A stretch of DNA of 64,000 nt. Source: Trichoplax adhaerens. Its lineage: Eukaryota; Placozoa; Uniplacotomia; Trichoplacea; Trichoplacidae. Each line of letters opens with the position of its first letter. Position 1 is the first letter of the stretch. The notes beneath the pieces are model-generated. The model did no database searches. It saw only the letters and a list, made by a program, of their open reading frames with translations, and was not told the origin of the DNA. The position numbers were made by a program, and so were the translations under genes. The DNA lies in the NCBI RefSeq assembly GCF_000150275.1, contig NW_002060946.1, positions 7,235,855-7,299,854 of the forward strand, read 5' to 3'. This document shows, in pieces, positions 12,601 to 26,100 of this stretch.

Positions 12601-14337
12601 AATCATCAAAATCAACGAAATCGCCGAGATATGATGAAATAAAGATTGAGAATATTGATGCAGAAGCCTATTCTGAATTTAACGAAGAAGTAAATGATAT
12701 TAACGATGCTGTTTTGGACGATACGAACAGTGAAACTTATCTACCAAACTCTCGTCGTTCGATTCAAGATGATACAGTCAATAAAACGGAAAGAGAAGAT
12801 GTGAAGAGCAACCCCAATATTGAGTTAAACGATGACAAGGCCACAATTAGTAATCTACCCTCTAATTTACCTACTGTTGGTGAAAAAGTAAATTATAAGC
12901 ATATATCGCGGGATACTGCTATAGTTAAAAAAAATCATCGTATTATAAAAGCACCGGGAATGTCAGGTAAACTTATGTATGCTACATCTACTTTAGTTGA
13001 TCGTATAACGGGCTGAAAATTTATCTTCTCTTTTCCATTGTAAAGCTATGGAGAAAAGAGCCAGAGAACGAGAGGAGCGTAAAAGAATTCTAGAGGAGAA
13101 AAAAAGAATGCAAGACGAGGAACGATTGGTATGGCTATAAAAATTTTAAAATTTTAATAGTCATGCATCGTGGCAATATCAGAATATGGTTACATATAAA
13201 CGTATAACTATTTTGATTATTTTCAGACTAAAATTAAACTAGAAGAAGAGCAACGACGCTTGCAAGAATATGCAGCAAAACAAACAAGAATTGAGAAATT
13301 GAAAGACGAGAAGAGACAAACTAAACAGGTAAGCAGGATATTGTACACTATACGAGTATGTATTGCTAACAAATGATGTGCTACCATAATTTTTCTATCA
13401 TTTCTTTACATTTACTGTTTTATGAAGATATAAATTTACTGTATATTTGTCTTAATCTTCTTCCAAATGTTATATTATGTAATAACGATAGAGAGAAATT
13501 GAGAAACAGCAACGAATTGAACATATGGCTAAAATTAATTATCAAGCAGAATTATTCCGTTATCGTTTATTATTAACCAAATACGGTGTAGATCCAATGA
13601 AAAAATTGGTGAAGATGACGAAAAGAAACCTCGATTTAGCAGCTCAGCATGACATGCAGCGAATTAAGAAGTTTACTTTAATAGCTTGGCATAAAGTAGC
13701 AGAAATAGCAAGACTACAAAAGGAGGCAGTTGCTGATGATTTTTACTGTATGATTATTACTCGAAAGTATCATAAGTTATGGATTCAAGTAAGTCTCTTG
13801 CTTTATATCTGTATAATGCTTGAAAAAATTATTTGACATACTGTATTCTTGATATACTCACATTCGTCATACCCAGATTATTTCGATCGATCTTAGTTTT
13901 ACATATATATTTTTTTAATAGTATGTTAAAGAGGCGAGAAATCAATACGTTATTGCTCAAGAACACAATCAGAAGAGATTATTACAGTTATATATGCAGA
14001 AATGGAAGAAATTCACTCATGAAGAAGTCTTGTTCTATTGGGAAAAAGACAGAAGGGCGAAGAAGCATGATCAACGGTAGCAATTTCTTAAATATAGTGT
14101 TACAACTTTTTCTATAAACGTCCTGTAAGTTAGCTTACTATCCTATTAATTGATCAATTTAGGAGATTGAAACTAGCCATGTTAAAAAATTGGCGAGAGT
14201 TTGTGCCCTTACACAGGAAAGAGAAAGAAAAGAATAGAAGAAAAGAAGAATTGAGAAGAAAAGTGACAAATTGGCTGCCAGATTTTTCTTGGACGAATAA
14301 ATCGGACGATGAACAACCAAATGAAGAAAATAATTAA
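9616..14337 (+). CDS. CCDC191: Coiled-coil domain-containing protein 191 homologue
   Basis: Fifteen exons in phase: 9616-9675, 9804-9863, 10077-10182, 10399-10485, 10642-10823, 10959-11182, 11401-11596, 11643-11833, 11959-12244, 12366-12966, 13046-13128, 13227-13328, 13492-13788, 13922-14076 and 14163-14337. They give about 934 residues, close to vertebrate CCDC191. The N-terminus has LFRWRRINQPAK. The middle has a charged coiled coil and Sfi1-like W-rich repeats (WNAWRSYV, HWRINVLQQCFMAWYHW, FTLIAWHK, KYHKLWIQ, YMQKWKKF, MLKNWREFVPL), and the C-terminus has VTNWLPDFSW. Sfi1-like repeats bind centrin in other proteins, so a centrosome or ciliary-base role is an inference. Exon 10 (601 bp) is Ser/Lys/Asp-rich and probably disordered. 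The acceptor before 10959 has a weak pyrimidine tract and is the least certain junction. Confidence 0.87.
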
Positions 14338-15787
14338 AATACGATATTTGAATTTGTTTCTCCAAGAGCCAAGTAATATATTGAAAGTAATGTACTGTAC
14401 AGTGTCAATATATGAGCATATGCGCATAAAGCATATACCTATTTGGTAAATAATTCTATACGATAGCGCTGTTCCAAAGTTGTAAGATCTGTAAACTAAT
14501 ACTTACATACCATTTCGTACGGTTATGTAGGGTAACTTATGCCATTGTATAAAGTCACTGCCTGTAAATCTCCTTACGTGAAGTGCGAAAACGTATGGAT
14601 TATTTTATACATTAAGAAGAGTAAGAAAGCTGTCTGCTACATTTATTAACAATTTTAACAACAATTCTAGTGCATACTACATACAAGTAAGTTGCACTAT
14701 TATTAAAATACAAGACTCGATGATTCCATCGCCTTTTTTTACTATGTTTAAGTTAAACTATCAATTTCACCAAGCTTTCAACGGGTTGGTATTTTAATAT
14801 TTCCTAAAAATGAAATTTATTGATAAGCATTTAATGTCAAAAACTTAATGCCAAAGCTAAAATAAAGTAAATCACAATGTTTTACCAGACACCTATTCTA
14901 TCATACGAGCAATTTAAAAACTATGAAATGTAATAGTAAGATCATTAATATAGAAAGTAAAGCTATTTATATCTTGTACGAGTATAATGATCATGCAAAA
15001 GATCATATTAGCAGCTACAAATTATATGCAGATAGAAAGAAGTATTGGAACTTCAATTAATAAAATTGCCTGTCAGGGAGCGTTGTCGATGGGTATTTAC
15101 AATAGCATTATTTTCAGTGAACATAGTTTTGCAGCTATCTTTGCACTACTTGATTGCCGTTTAGAGGCTAATCTGCAGTAAAGTGATATGCAAAATTTGA
15201 TCAATTGCCGCAGTTTAAAATACTTCAGTATTCACGTATTGACCATATTGGAGTTTATTAATTAAGAGAGTAACAATACGGAGATTGCGATTATCATTTT
15301 AAAACAAATTATGGAAAAGGGTTATTTTCTGGTACGATTTTATCATAAAAATGAGTGAAAAGTAACAAGTTAATTATACGTCTTTTTATCTAGATAGCAA
15401 TGATATATACACCTACCCCTAATTACGACACTATCCATATTTCAACTCGATTAATTTTCGATAAACCTTGACAATATAGACACGTAATACGAACAAATAA
15501 CGAAAAAAATTGTTCGCTGTCGACAATTATATCATTAGTTTATAATATACTCGTATAACTTCGATCATCCCCCAAAAATGAAATCAATGCACACGTGCAA
15601 TAAATAAATTAAAAAATAAACATTAGAAACGCGGACGACTACAGAAATATCTAACCTGATTTTATTAGGTTATAAGTAACAACAGCTAGATAATCATCGT
15701 TGCTTTTTAATGATACAACTAAGAAGAAGAAAACTAACGAGGGATATATACAATATAGTATATACGAGTATTTTCTCTATTCTATGT
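14338..15787. other. Convergent spacer CCDC191/GPCR
   Basis: About 1.45 kb, AT-rich, with the 3' ends of both neighbours. One isolated GTACTGTACAGT word lies near 14394, but there is no array. A 64-codon open frame at 14987-15181 shows no family resemblance or splice context and is not called as a gene. Confidence 0.55.
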
Positions 15788-18700
15788 CTACATTGGTCGA
15801 GAAGTCAATACAGAATTACGCACAACGTAGGTACCAGTTCGTTTTGTCGAAGTACCTGTTATTGTAGGTGTCTGACTATTAGGTTTATAATCAAACAATT
15901 CCAAGTAGCAAATCCTGATTTCTTTTTTAGATATACAGTAAAGGTAATATAGAAAGAAACCTTGCAATGATGTAAAAGTAACAAACATTGCTTCAAAGCA
16001 GTGCCTTAAAACAGTCGGCCCTTCAATATAAGTCAATAGTACAAATATCCAAGCTAGGCCTAAAGCGGTAACAAATGCCATTAAAGATCGAACTTGGGAC
16101 ATAGTAATTTTAGTCCGGATACGATGATGACTTATTGATGATTTTCTGATTTGGTAAGAGATGATGAAGAAAATAACAAAGTTAATACCAACAAAGCCCA
16201 GCATAGGAAATATGTACAGTACGTCAGCATGGAATCGATTCATCCAGCAACTAGAATAAAACGACGATCGTAGTTCAGTATCAGTAAAATAATGTAGTAA
16301 GGATTGATTGTGATCAAGCAATAATGCATATATAGTAAGAGATAGTTTAATAATCAGATCAGAATTTATTTAAAGGTTAATAAGGCATTCTCTATGTAGG
16401 ACATTTTGCATAATCCAAAGAAAAACATTCTGTTAGAAATGTTTAAGATCATTTAATCTATACTTACAATCCATTAGCATTCCTCTCATAAATATTATCG
16501 CCATCTAAAACTGCCGCAGTTCCTACCGCCAAGGCTGGAATACCTAAATTGTAATAAATTATTAGTATAGAAATGAATTTTAAACGATGTAGAGGAATAA
16601 AATTAATTGTACAAGAATTAAATTAAGCCTTATGAGTATTTTAAATAACTTCCTGATTGGTAATTTCAAACAATTCACCTCATGATAATCCTACTTAAAC
16701 TTTAAATTTAATTATCTTGATACGAAAATGCTTTTCTCTTATCCTTAGATATGCTCGTATATCGCTCAACTTACCAAATCCTAACAATATGGTAAACTTT
16801 ATCAGCCTAGTCGTTGTAACATAGTTGATAGCTGAAAAGACTTTAATCAATTTAAAGTATAAATGAAGCGCCAAAATAGTCGTCCAAATCGTTTTCGATA
16901 GTAGAAAAAAATGCATGGAGATCGAAACAATTTTGCATAGGGTAGGATAGTTAGCGGCTCGTTGCACAGCAAAATTTAATGCATTACAAGCAGCAACAGT
17001 AACACTTAAAATGCAAATAAGCAAATTGACCCTCTTTGCACGTAGTTTTCTAAGTAAAATAGAATATAAGTAAATAAGTACAAATTGAAGCAGTTTATAT
17101 TATCATCTAAATTAATATCGAAAGCAAAAATACTACGAAAATCAGAAAGGAAAACGCGTTCGTCAACGTCAGAAATAATTACTGTCATGTTGTTACTATT
17201 TATTTGTTAAAAAAATGAATAAAAACTGAGTGCATTAACATTTAAGATAAAAGGCAACATGTTAGAAAGGCCGACTTGGGCAAGCCAGTTAAGTAATAGT
17301 ATTAATTGCCAAATGTTACTTTATGCCTTCAATGGATGATAATACTTTGGTATGATCAAATAGTTATCAATTATAACCTAAAAGAGGCCAGATACTACTT
17401 TCAGCTTTTAATTGAAACTTTATTATGAAATCTCAATCCTAAACTTTGGGAATATCTACCTGAAGTAGCGCAAAGTCATAATAGTCATAATGGCACCAAT
17501 TAATGAAAGTCCATTGCCGATTTCGGACGTGGTGCGGATTGCTCTGCGGAAAATGGCTTCGTAATTAGTGCTGTTGGATAGCGTAATATTTTTGATCATC
17601 GATGGTAGTGTACTTTTAAATTGAACCGTCTATTAATGGAAAGTATTCAAAACGTAGTATTCAATGTTAATGTACAAGTTAAAACACTATTAAATATTTT
17701 TAATTTTATGTTATCATATAAAAATCTATCTACATATGTACAGATATCCATAATCATTTTTCTTTTTACATATAATGGGTTGTTTTACTGGGCATTTTGC
17801 AAAACTTTCGATTATGTATGCTGCTTTAATCATGCATATGATAAATTTAGTTTTTATTATATTTATCAAAATTAGTGTTATTATTAGTTATAGGTCTATT
17901 AACTTGCCATTGCAAGTGTAGTGTGTTAAAGGAGAATTGTCGATATAATTATGAAAAGTTTAGTTGTTTACTTGCGATTCTCTACTGAAATATGTATATA
18001 TATATATATAGCATATGAACATTTACTTATAGACTTATCCGCATGCTGTAAATATAACTTAGATGTAGTGCTATCAGCAATATTAGTCTATTTGACTTGC
18101 ATTCTACTACCCACGCACACCCACATTCTAAATATGCCAGTATTTATATAACTAGATCTATGTAAAATATATTAGAATATGTCCTTGACTAATCCTATAA
18201 AATGTTGATCTATGATAGAATACTATCATCAATATAATTTAATAATAATGAGTTACTTGTATTTTAATCGGATGAAAAAATAGTTATTAACTACAATAAG
18301 ATCAGCCTGCTGATGCAAGTATAAAACATTGACTTATTTATAGGTCAAGAACTAACGATCTTAGATCAATGTAAACTTATAGTAGTCGAATAGATGTAGA
18401 TTTTAAAAACATCGTGACAATAATAGAATTTGGAAATAACTGTTACAATTATTTAATTTACGATGTAAGGCGATAAAAACATTCATTATCGGAAAAGAAA
18501 GAAACTATAAAGAGAGAAGATTACTAGAATTTAAACATGTCTATTTCGATAGGTGGTCAAAACAAACTATAAAATAATACTGATCAAGATTTTGGAGGTT
18601 AATTCAGTTTTGAAATTCTTCACAACTAAACGTTCATATTGAAATTGTACATAATTTAATGCTTAGAATATAATCAGATAAAGTAAATATCTAATCCAAT

Positions 18701-21700
18701 TGCTTGGTGTTGATAAATAAAATTTGAAATGCTTAATAAATTACAAATGCTACTTTGTAATAATTACATAGAGCAATGGCCAACTGCCCATATGATTGGC
18801 GTAATACTGATAACAAATTTGAGTTCAAACTTACCAATTTTAATTGTAATTCACACTGCTCAGGTACCAACATTAAGTTGCCGATAAATCCGTGAGTCAT
18901 GGCTATATCCCATATTTGCTTAATTTTTTCTCTTCGAAAATCGGCATTGAGTGAGTAATTGAAGAAGAGAATCGCCTTAATTTGAACTATTGTTTGGCTG
19001 TAATGTCCACAACGGCATCCAAAAAGGGAAAAATAAGATGCGTTTAAAACATCACATATTCTTTATTTGGTTAAGAAAAGACTAAAATAGCTTTAAAATT
19101 CGTTCAATTTTTGCATATTAGGTTACTACTATAAAGATTAATACCCCTAACACAGGTACTTCCTAATTAATGATACTCTTTTAGTTTCATATGATCTTAC
19201 AACTCGTTTAGATCCTTTAACTACAGTATTTAGCTTATGCGTAGTGTTGATCTCTTTTAACCTAGATTGAATCATAATTGCATTGTATGGCTAATATTTT
19301 ATAAACGCAATACTGAACTACGTAGTTTTTACTTTCCCGCCGTAGCGAATATGATAGCAGAAATTTTCCTTACTTTTAATTAAATTCCATAAATATCTAT
19401 CGTAGTACCATCAATAAGATAATTGTTCTAAATAATGTAATTGACCATGAATACTCGTTTCTGTGGCGAATACAACTAAACATGAATAGAGTATGATCTA
19501 CTTTATAATTAAAGATTAGTTCTAGAAGTAATTTTTGTCCTCAAAATAATTTATAAATATACGATATTTTAATAAGATATAAATGATACCTGCAGTCAGT
19601 TGGCAAAATTATTGGTGTTGTATTATTAGCAGCAGTTGGAGCTATAGAAGATGGAACACAGTAGCCGTACGGTCTAGGAAATAATGAGCAAATACCGCAT
19701 TAAATTAATGTGAACAAAATGAAAATATTTTGCTAATAATTCTTTTCAAAATTCCATTCGAAATCTTCGTTTGTTACGTTGAAAGTATCCACTGATGAAA
19801 TATTTATAAAAGGCGAGAAAATTGTTTATAAAATCAAATTCCAACTAAAGCAAAATTAGGGATCTTTTCTTATAATGGAATTTCTTATCCTTTCTATAAC
19901 TTCGCATGTGGGTGATAACTGTATACTAATCGTTGAACGATCATTATCAGCAAATTCTTCTCCAACAAATTGATGACACAGGACGGAATATTAACCAATT
20001 TATGGCTTAATTATGTATAAACATCATATTATATGACTTAGATAAAATTACAGTATTAAATTAAGCTATCAACTACAAAAATTACGGGACAATCATTATT
20101 ATTATCAATCACTACGTACTGTATCTAGTTCATATATCTAATGTAAGCTACCTTACATTCCTACGTGTGTAAGGGGCCTTTCCATAAAATTAACTTTAGT
20201 GCTGTTTATATTCACACGAGTTCAATCATCAAATATATTATATAAATGAATATCTTATATATATTATCTCTTTATTTTTGGAAATAATACAGCTTGAATA
20301 TAGTTCAATAGCTATCTGAGACTCTCTTTTGTTAATTTTAAGCTTATATCATAGTTATTGCCACCACTATAACTATATTCCAAAGGCGTGAAATANNNNN
20401 NNNNNNNNNNNNNNNNNNNNNNNNNNNNNNNNNNNNNNNNNNNNNNNNNNNNNNNNNNNNNNNNNNNNNNNNNNNNNNNNNNNNNNNNNNNNNNNNNNNN
20501 NNNNNNNNNNNNNNNNNNNNNNNNNNNNNNNNNNNNNNNNNNNNNNNNNNNNNNNNNNNNNNNNNNNNNNNNNNNNNNNNNNNNNNNNNNNNNNNNNNNN
20601 NNNNNNNNNNNNNNNNNNNNNNNNNNNNNNNNNNNNNNNNNNNNNNNNNNNNNNNNNNNNNNNNNNNNNNNNNNNNNNNNNNNNNNNNNNNNNNNNNNNN
20701 NNNNNNNNNNNNNNNNNNNNNNNNNNNNNNNNNNNNNNNNNNNNNNNNNNNNNNNNNNNNNNNNNNNNNNNNNNTATTAGATATTAAACTTACTTATTTA
20801 ATTCTAAAAAACTTAAATAATCTATTTCAATATCTATTTCATATGTGGGCTTGAATATTAACTGTAAGTTTGTCTCGTCATTTTAATACTTGTAACATTA
20901 ACATTGTGAAGGCTTGGAGTGAATTATACAATGTTCATACGTGTAAGATACTCAGTTTATTTGCCGAACAAATTGATAAGTGACGTAATGTAAGTGGTAT
21001 ACCGTCATTTTTTTGGTATACGAGTAATTAAGGGCATAAAAAATTCACAAAATGTGTAAAACCCTTAATCTTGCTACACTTTTTTTTGCTAATAGTTATT
21101 TTTATATGCGTATAAAGTACTGTATCTTACTTCTCTTACTTTAATAACCGTAAAATAACCATTACTTTTTGTACAATAGAAAGTATTCCAGTTTTAAAAT
21201 CAACATATTAGATAGATAGTAAAACTCAATGTACAACGAAAACTAAAATTTTATTAGGACTGTAGTCAGCTATGATACTCATAAATCGAAAAATGTACCG
21301 TAGATCATTTAAAGTACATTGATAAAATGTGGTCGATATTTGAAAAGCTATCATTCTAAAACAAACAGCATTTAGAAATATTTCATCATTAAAGCATTTA
21401 GTTTTGCTAGTTGACATGTTTGAGTAAGTACCAAAAGAATAGCTATTGAGAGTTTAGTCATAATGCTAATTCGATAAACAGTTTCATATCTCAATAAATA
21501 TAATCAATACGCGTATATTCTTTCTTTCTCCTTAGTAGTAATAATTGGGCAGGTTGGATTTTTAATGTACAATTTTTCTTACCTTACTTTCCCCAAGCGC
21601 GGAACATAATAGTTTCCAACTGCTCCAAAAAACATTGTTCTCATCTAGAACCAATTATTTGTTAAAATTAGACTGTTTCTGTAAAGTGAGATAAGGTACA

Positions 21701-23161
21701 ATGTAATAGAGCTAATATCACCAATAAATTAATAAATTTCTTGAATAGTCTGTATATGAAATATGGACACAGTATTAATATTACAAAACAAAGACTATTA
21801 ACGTTGATTTATCAGCCTCATTAAAAATCACAATAAGTAAATTTAATGCCAGAAACAGGTTGGTGATGTGAAAGTAAGAAAGATTTACAACAGTGTCACA
21901 TATTAATGCCTGCTAACTATAAAATGAGGATGAGTCATCAAGATTATGTGTCTATAGCATTGCAAATCCTAAAAGAATTCATTTATAAACTTTAGAGATG
22001 AGGAAGTTGTGGCGTGATTTGTAACACGAAAGGTATTCGTGATTGGAGACCAAGAATAAATTGTAAAATATTGCCGATCAAGACTAATAACTAATATGTA
22101 TCGTTTAATAAGGGATCAGATAGATCAGAGCTTCTTTCAAATAGTTAAATTAATTACTATGTGCCCAATAAGTAATTCCTTATAATCTATTTTGAGAGAA
22201 CCCATTCGACTGATTAATATCTATAAATCGTGGAGAATTTCATTTTAAATGGAATATCAAGCATGGCTTACATCCAATTTCCGATATTACTAAATATAAT
22301 TCAATTTTACATGATGCAGATTTATCATTCTATTTGCCGGTAAGAATTGGGAAGTTACATACAATTCTAACTTAATTTTTATTGATTTCATTAATGGCCA
22401 GTAGGTTTACCTTCCTTGATACAATAACATTCCATTAATTTTAAGCAATTTATATCCTATGACTACAATCAAGATCATATAAATAAGAATACAATAATAC
22501 TATACCAATTTAAGTTTACCCCATATTTAATTTCGGCGACTAAAGATAAATATGGCTCTTTTGAAGTATATTTATAAATGGACGTGTAAGGTCGATTCTT
22601 AATCGTTAATTTAAATATTGAATTTCCACTAGCAATATTTTTCTCTGGTGCTTTGTCAGCTGCAACAATATCTAAATGTTTAGCATGAAAAATATCGTGT
22701 TAGTATACAAGTATTGGCCACCTCTATTACATTGCCAAATGAATCGAGAATAACTAAATAGGCTAGGTCTTAATCAATTAAGTAATACAATATCTTGACG
22801 AATATTAATTTAACAACGCTTATGATCTTCAAGAGTTTACGTAAGTTTTGAAGCTTGGACTAGGAAAGATTATTCCTATATTCTTCTAATACATTGAAAC
22901 TAAACTATATTTTAGACATATAAATTAATATCATGGCAGTACTAACTGACTTTTTTATTTGAAAATATCATCTAGGTACATATAATGTTTGAATGGAAAT
23001 GACATCAATTTTACTGCAGCATTTTAAATTGGATTACATTCGGTCTCATTTTAACTCACTACAATCTAAATTGTACTAGTAGGGTTATACCTCCTTATCT
23101 TTAATAGATATTTATTTAGCTTACCTAAGTATAGAATTGCCAGAATCAGTAAAAATTTCAT
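15788..23161 (-). CDS. Family B (adhesion/secretin-like) G protein-coupled receptor with signal peptide and SEA-like ectodomain
   Basis: Nine exons join in phase on the minus strand: 23125-23161, 22520-22659, 21583-21644, 19590-19673, 18835-18997, 17460-17629, 16775-17049, 16468-16543 and 15788-16250. The product is about 489 residues. Exon 1 encodes a signal peptide (MKFLLILAILYLG). Exon 2 looks like an SEA domain start (FKLTIKNRPYTS, YLSLVAEIKYG). Exons 3-5 give an ectodomain with Cys and N-glycosylation sequons. The seven-helix part shows family B marks: TM1 EIGNGLSLIGA, ICL1 RKLRAKR, TM4 LLGFGIPALAVG, ECL2 GFCWM, TM6 LGLAWIF and TM7 SLQGFFLYYLYC. No GPS cleavage motif (Cys/HLT type) was found before TM1, unlike most adhesion receptors. 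Exons 1-3 are linked to the rest across an intron with an N gap, so that link rests on matching phase (2 to 2) only. Confidence 0.78.
20396..20774. other. Assembly gap (379 N)
   Basis: Unsequenced run inside the intron between GPCR exons 21583-21644 and 19590-19673. An additional exon could be hidden here, although the flanking exons already agree in phase. Confidence 0.98.
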
Positions 23162-26100
23162 GGTGCTAAGCTGTTTATCAACTAGGCTGATATGAAAAGT
23201 TGATAGGACTTCTTCACGTAGATCGTTGGAATAGTAAATAAGATATTAGAATGAAGTGAATGTAATATATATTCGATGAAATGTAACTCAATATTGAAAT
23301 AAAAGCACCTTTATTGCACTGTACGAGTGCGAAATAAAAAATATTGATCCATAGGGACTACAATCAATAATTTACCTGATTTTTAATCTCAATAATAGGA
23401 TCGATAAATTGATATCAATAGTAAGAATGAATTAATTTGTCTACCTGTTAATAGTTAGAAATTGTCAATACTCTCTCATAAAAAATATATCTACAGTAAC
23501 ATGTTATAGCTAATAACTACTTGAATAAAAAGTCTCTTTTAAAAAATAAAATCATTTTTAGACTATTCTATTCAATTATACATAAGCGGCTTCTAATTAT
23601 TATGTCAATTAGAGACGACATTATAGATTTGAATAGCAAGTAAACCTTCAAATTAGTTGACCGATTGGTAAATTAGTTGAGTAAACAAAGCATCGAGGAA
23701 GGAAATACAACTCAATAGGAGGCCTTCATAAAATTGACACATTTTCATCATGCAACAAAGCTATGAAGCGATGCCATATTTAACTTCCAATCATATCCTA
23801 AATTCTAATGACAGCATAGTTTGATCAAAGATCCTCTGTCTTTCTAATATGGTGATGGCTGGAACACTATAGATTACGTATTGAATTTACTGTAGATTTA
23901 TTGATTGTATAATTATTTTTACTTTTCATCCCTCTTTCGAATAAAATCAACATGATTATCCATATTTGTCATGGATTAGCAAGTTTGTTGTTGTGTTCTT
24001 GTTTAAAATCATCTTGGATATTGACTTGGATATAAATAATAATCTATCCTATATTATCAAGAAGAGTTAGTATGTAAAAAATTTTCTTGGAAATATCTGA
24101 GGTTATTATATTATTTCGGATAATATATAAGTGTAGATAAATATCGGTTTCCATCCATATGTTTTCCTCAGAATATATCTACTTATTCTAAAGGATAAAC
24201 ATTTAATTCAATCAAAGAGTAGATAATGTATTCGGTATAATTGTTGATCATATTAAAGGCCTAGATTATGATGAAATGTATTTATGTACTTCAATCTTAG
24301 CATATAACAATCATTTAATAGCCGCTAAAATTATTGATCATCATGGAAATGGATGAATAGTATCAGCAGTTGGTTTTATCGTAGATATAAAATGTCTGTT
24401 CTTCCCACGATATTTATTTAATATAAATAAAGAAAATAACAATTTGGCGTTAAAAAAGTGATAAAATAGAAATACTATTGATTATAGAATTGTTCATACT
24501 GTATCAATGTTAGTCTAGGAGTTTATGATCACAGATATTATTTATTCATGATTTTAATTAATACTGTGGTTGGATTTACGTTGACTTAAGCTACTAATTG
24601 CGTTGATTCACCTTATAACTGTCACTGCTATAATTAATTTATTTTATGGCTACTAGAGCAGTTAATCATTGATAATAGAGAAAGAATCATCTTCATTTTA
24701 TATCATCATGGATGTTATTTTAATCGATTTTATAACTAGAATTCGCTATAATTAATTTATTTTAATATTGAATGATGACATCATGGTAGCCTACGACTGT
24801 TTGCTCAAACCAATAACATTCGATATCAAAACACGAATAAATTAATTTTAAATAAAAAATATGTATTTATCATTTGCAGATTATTTGATTCCTTCATTTT
24901 CATAATAAATTTATATTATAATTTATTGATTATTATTTAGTCAATTGCAGTTGAAGATAGTTTCCATAGAATAATAAACAAATCTATTATCAAGGTATAA
25001 AAAATAGACAATTATCGTAAATGCAATCTTCTATACTACAAAAATATAGATATGGGTCTATGAAGTGGTTAGCTCTATGAAGGATCAGTCAAGTAATCGT
25101 AGTAAAAAACTAAAAGATGATTAAAAATACAATGATAGAATAGAATGTAATATTGATAAATTACTCGCTCACACTAAATGGAAATCAATGATCAAAATTA
25201 AAGCTGTATTCAACCGTTTGAATTTATTAATCATCATTATTTGATATATATAAAGAATATTAGACCATAGTTGTAATTGGAAATCGGACATAAAATTAAG
25301 ATTTAAGAGAAAAGGAAATAATAAAAAGACAATAGATGAAGAACATTAATTAGATATTTGAATATAGCAATACCGAAAATTCGATCTCTAGAAAGTTATT
25401 CTACTTTGAAGCAGTTCAATATCGAGCTCTAATTAATACATTATAATTGCAACTAAGCTATTATTAATCCTAAACCTTGACTTTATTCACTCACCTCATT
25501 TAGCTTACTTGATTTCATAAAATCAAAGAAGATAGATAACATCAACAGGAAGTTCAATTTATAATTACATCTTGCATTTTGTATTCTTTTGCGTGAGAAA
25601 TAAATTGAAAATATTGTTTTTATCAGGTCAAAAAATATTTTAAATGAATGAAATCGAAATGGCTCATAATTTTATTCTTATTTACATCAGAGGGTTATAC
25701 AGAATTAAAAAAATAATTAACAAGTTATGATTGATACTTAGCTATGGTAAGTTGCTATTTATCTAGTTTAATATTTAAGCTATAAGATAATTATAGTAGT
25801 TATTTTTGAGTCTTGTTCTCTTCCATCATTTCCTATAACTACTTTTACCTACAGTACAAGGAATTTTTAATCTTTTAACAATTATCGTGATTTACCACAA
25901 GATTAACAGCTACATTGCTGCTTATTGATTGATTAATTAATTGTGATTTCAATTTCATCTATATCTTCCTGACGCTCACATTGTGAGCTGTTATTTATCT
26001 AGTCTAGTTATGAAAACTCTTGAAAATTACTTCAGAGCAATGACAAAGGGCAAAATTTTTATTAATTGATTTTTGTCTTGGCAATTCTTAATTGTCTTGG

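Noticed and set aside
20388-20780. 130-codon frame of undefined residues
   Set aside because: It is the N gap.
24240-24450. Open stretch around KGLDYDEMYLCTSILAYN, possible decayed repeat-protein gene
   Set aside because: Interrupted by stops, no splice sites that restore a frame, and no recognizable family.
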